DNA of 7,317 nucleotides from Hyphomicrobiales bacterium (GTDB taxonomy: Bacteria > Pseudomonadota > Alphaproteobacteria > Rhizobiales > Aestuariivirgaceae), in NCBI GenBank assembly GCA_020029455.1, contig JAIBJH010000134.1, positions 1 to 7,317 of the forward strand, in the 5' to 3' direction. Below the pieces are notes generated by a model. It saw only the letters and a program-made list of their open reading frames with translations. It made no database searches and was not told where the DNA came from. Of this stretch, positions 7,115 through 7,317 are shown one piece after another. The translations under genes were made by a program, and so were the position numbers. Numbering within the stretch: position 1 is the first letter of the stretch; every line of letters starts with the position of its first letter.

Positions 7115-7317
7115 ATGTCCCTTCTGCAATCCGCCATGAAAGTGGGTGGCCTCACACTGGTGAGCCGGCTCTTGGGTTTCGTGCGCGACCAGCTGATCGC
7201 CTTCACCATCGGCACCGGACCTGTGGCGGAAGCCTTCTTCGTGGCGCAGCGCCTGCCCAATCTCTTCCGGGCGCTTTTTGCGGAAGGGGCTTTCAACAAT
7301 GCCTTTGTGCCGCAGTT
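7115..7317 (+). CDS. murJ: Lipid II flippase MurJ (MviN), N-terminal fragment cut by window edge
   Basis: MurJ is an inner-membrane MOP-superfamily protein that flips lipid-linked peptidoglycan precursor (lipid II) to the periplasmic side. The 67 complete codons read MSLLQSAMKVGGLTLVSRLL onward, followed by GFVRDQLIAFTIGTGPVAEA, AFFVAQRLPNLFRALFAEG and AFNNAFVPQ. The stretches SRLLGFVRD, FFVAQRLPNLFR and FAEGAF.NAFVP are hallmarks of the MurJ N-terminus, covering its first membrane segments. Family members are about 500-530 residues, so nearly 90% lies beyond the right edge. It starts 5 bases after the glnD stop with no strong ribosome site, so translation probably depends on coupling to glnD. 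ATG 7136 is a possible downstream start, but MSLL..(A/V)GGLTL at the first ATG fits the family. Confidence 0.95.
   Translation, partial: MSLLQSAMKVGGLTLVSRLLGFVRDQLIAFTIGTGPVAEAFFVAQRLPNLFRALFAEGAFNNAFVPQ

Noticed and set aside
1..7317. A novel defence, mobile or biosynthetic system
   Set aside because: Every coding region is a recognised housekeeping family with intact motifs, and there are no transposase, integrase, CRISPR-like repeat or toxin-antitoxin signatures.

Overview
The window looks like chromosomal DNA from an alphaproteobacterium, most likely of the order Hyphomicrobiales (Rhizobiales). The evidence is a high-GC coding style, rhizobial-type protein sequences, and the gene order malic enzyme / mutS / glnD / murJ. 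From memory, Sinorhizobium meliloti has tme, mutS and glnD side by side. The genus cannot be fixed from this sequence alone.

Layout. Positions 1-1478 (minus strand) hold the first 492 codons of an NADP-type malic enzyme (maeB/tme), cut by the left edge inside its C-terminal phosphotransacetylase-like domain. Positions 1479-1695 are a divergent intergenic region with two long, bulged inverted repeats. The second repeat resembles a palindromic repeat common in rhizobial genomes and ends 12 bases before the mutS ATG. Positions 1696-4377 (plus) encode complete MutS, the mismatch-recognition ATPase. Positions 4377-7109 (plus) encode complete GlnD, the bifunctional PII uridylyltransferase / uridylyl-removing enzyme. 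Positions 7115-7317 (plus) are the first 67 codons of the lipid II flippase MurJ, cut by the right edge.

The three rightward genes are packed like an operon. mutS and glnD share one base (TAATG), and murJ follows glnD after 5 bases, with no terminator between them. The gene products act in unrelated processes (DNA repair, nitrogen signalling, peptidoglycan precursor export), so shared transcription probably reflects conserved housekeeping gene order. The divergent malic enzyme links the TCA cycle to pyruvate and NADPH; its closeness to a nitrogen sensor is suggestive only.

All complete genes keep their expected motifs. I see no RNA gene, CRISPR array, insertion sequence or phage gene, and no convincing novel system. 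The most interesting non-coding feature is the pair of bulged palindromes between maeB and mutS.
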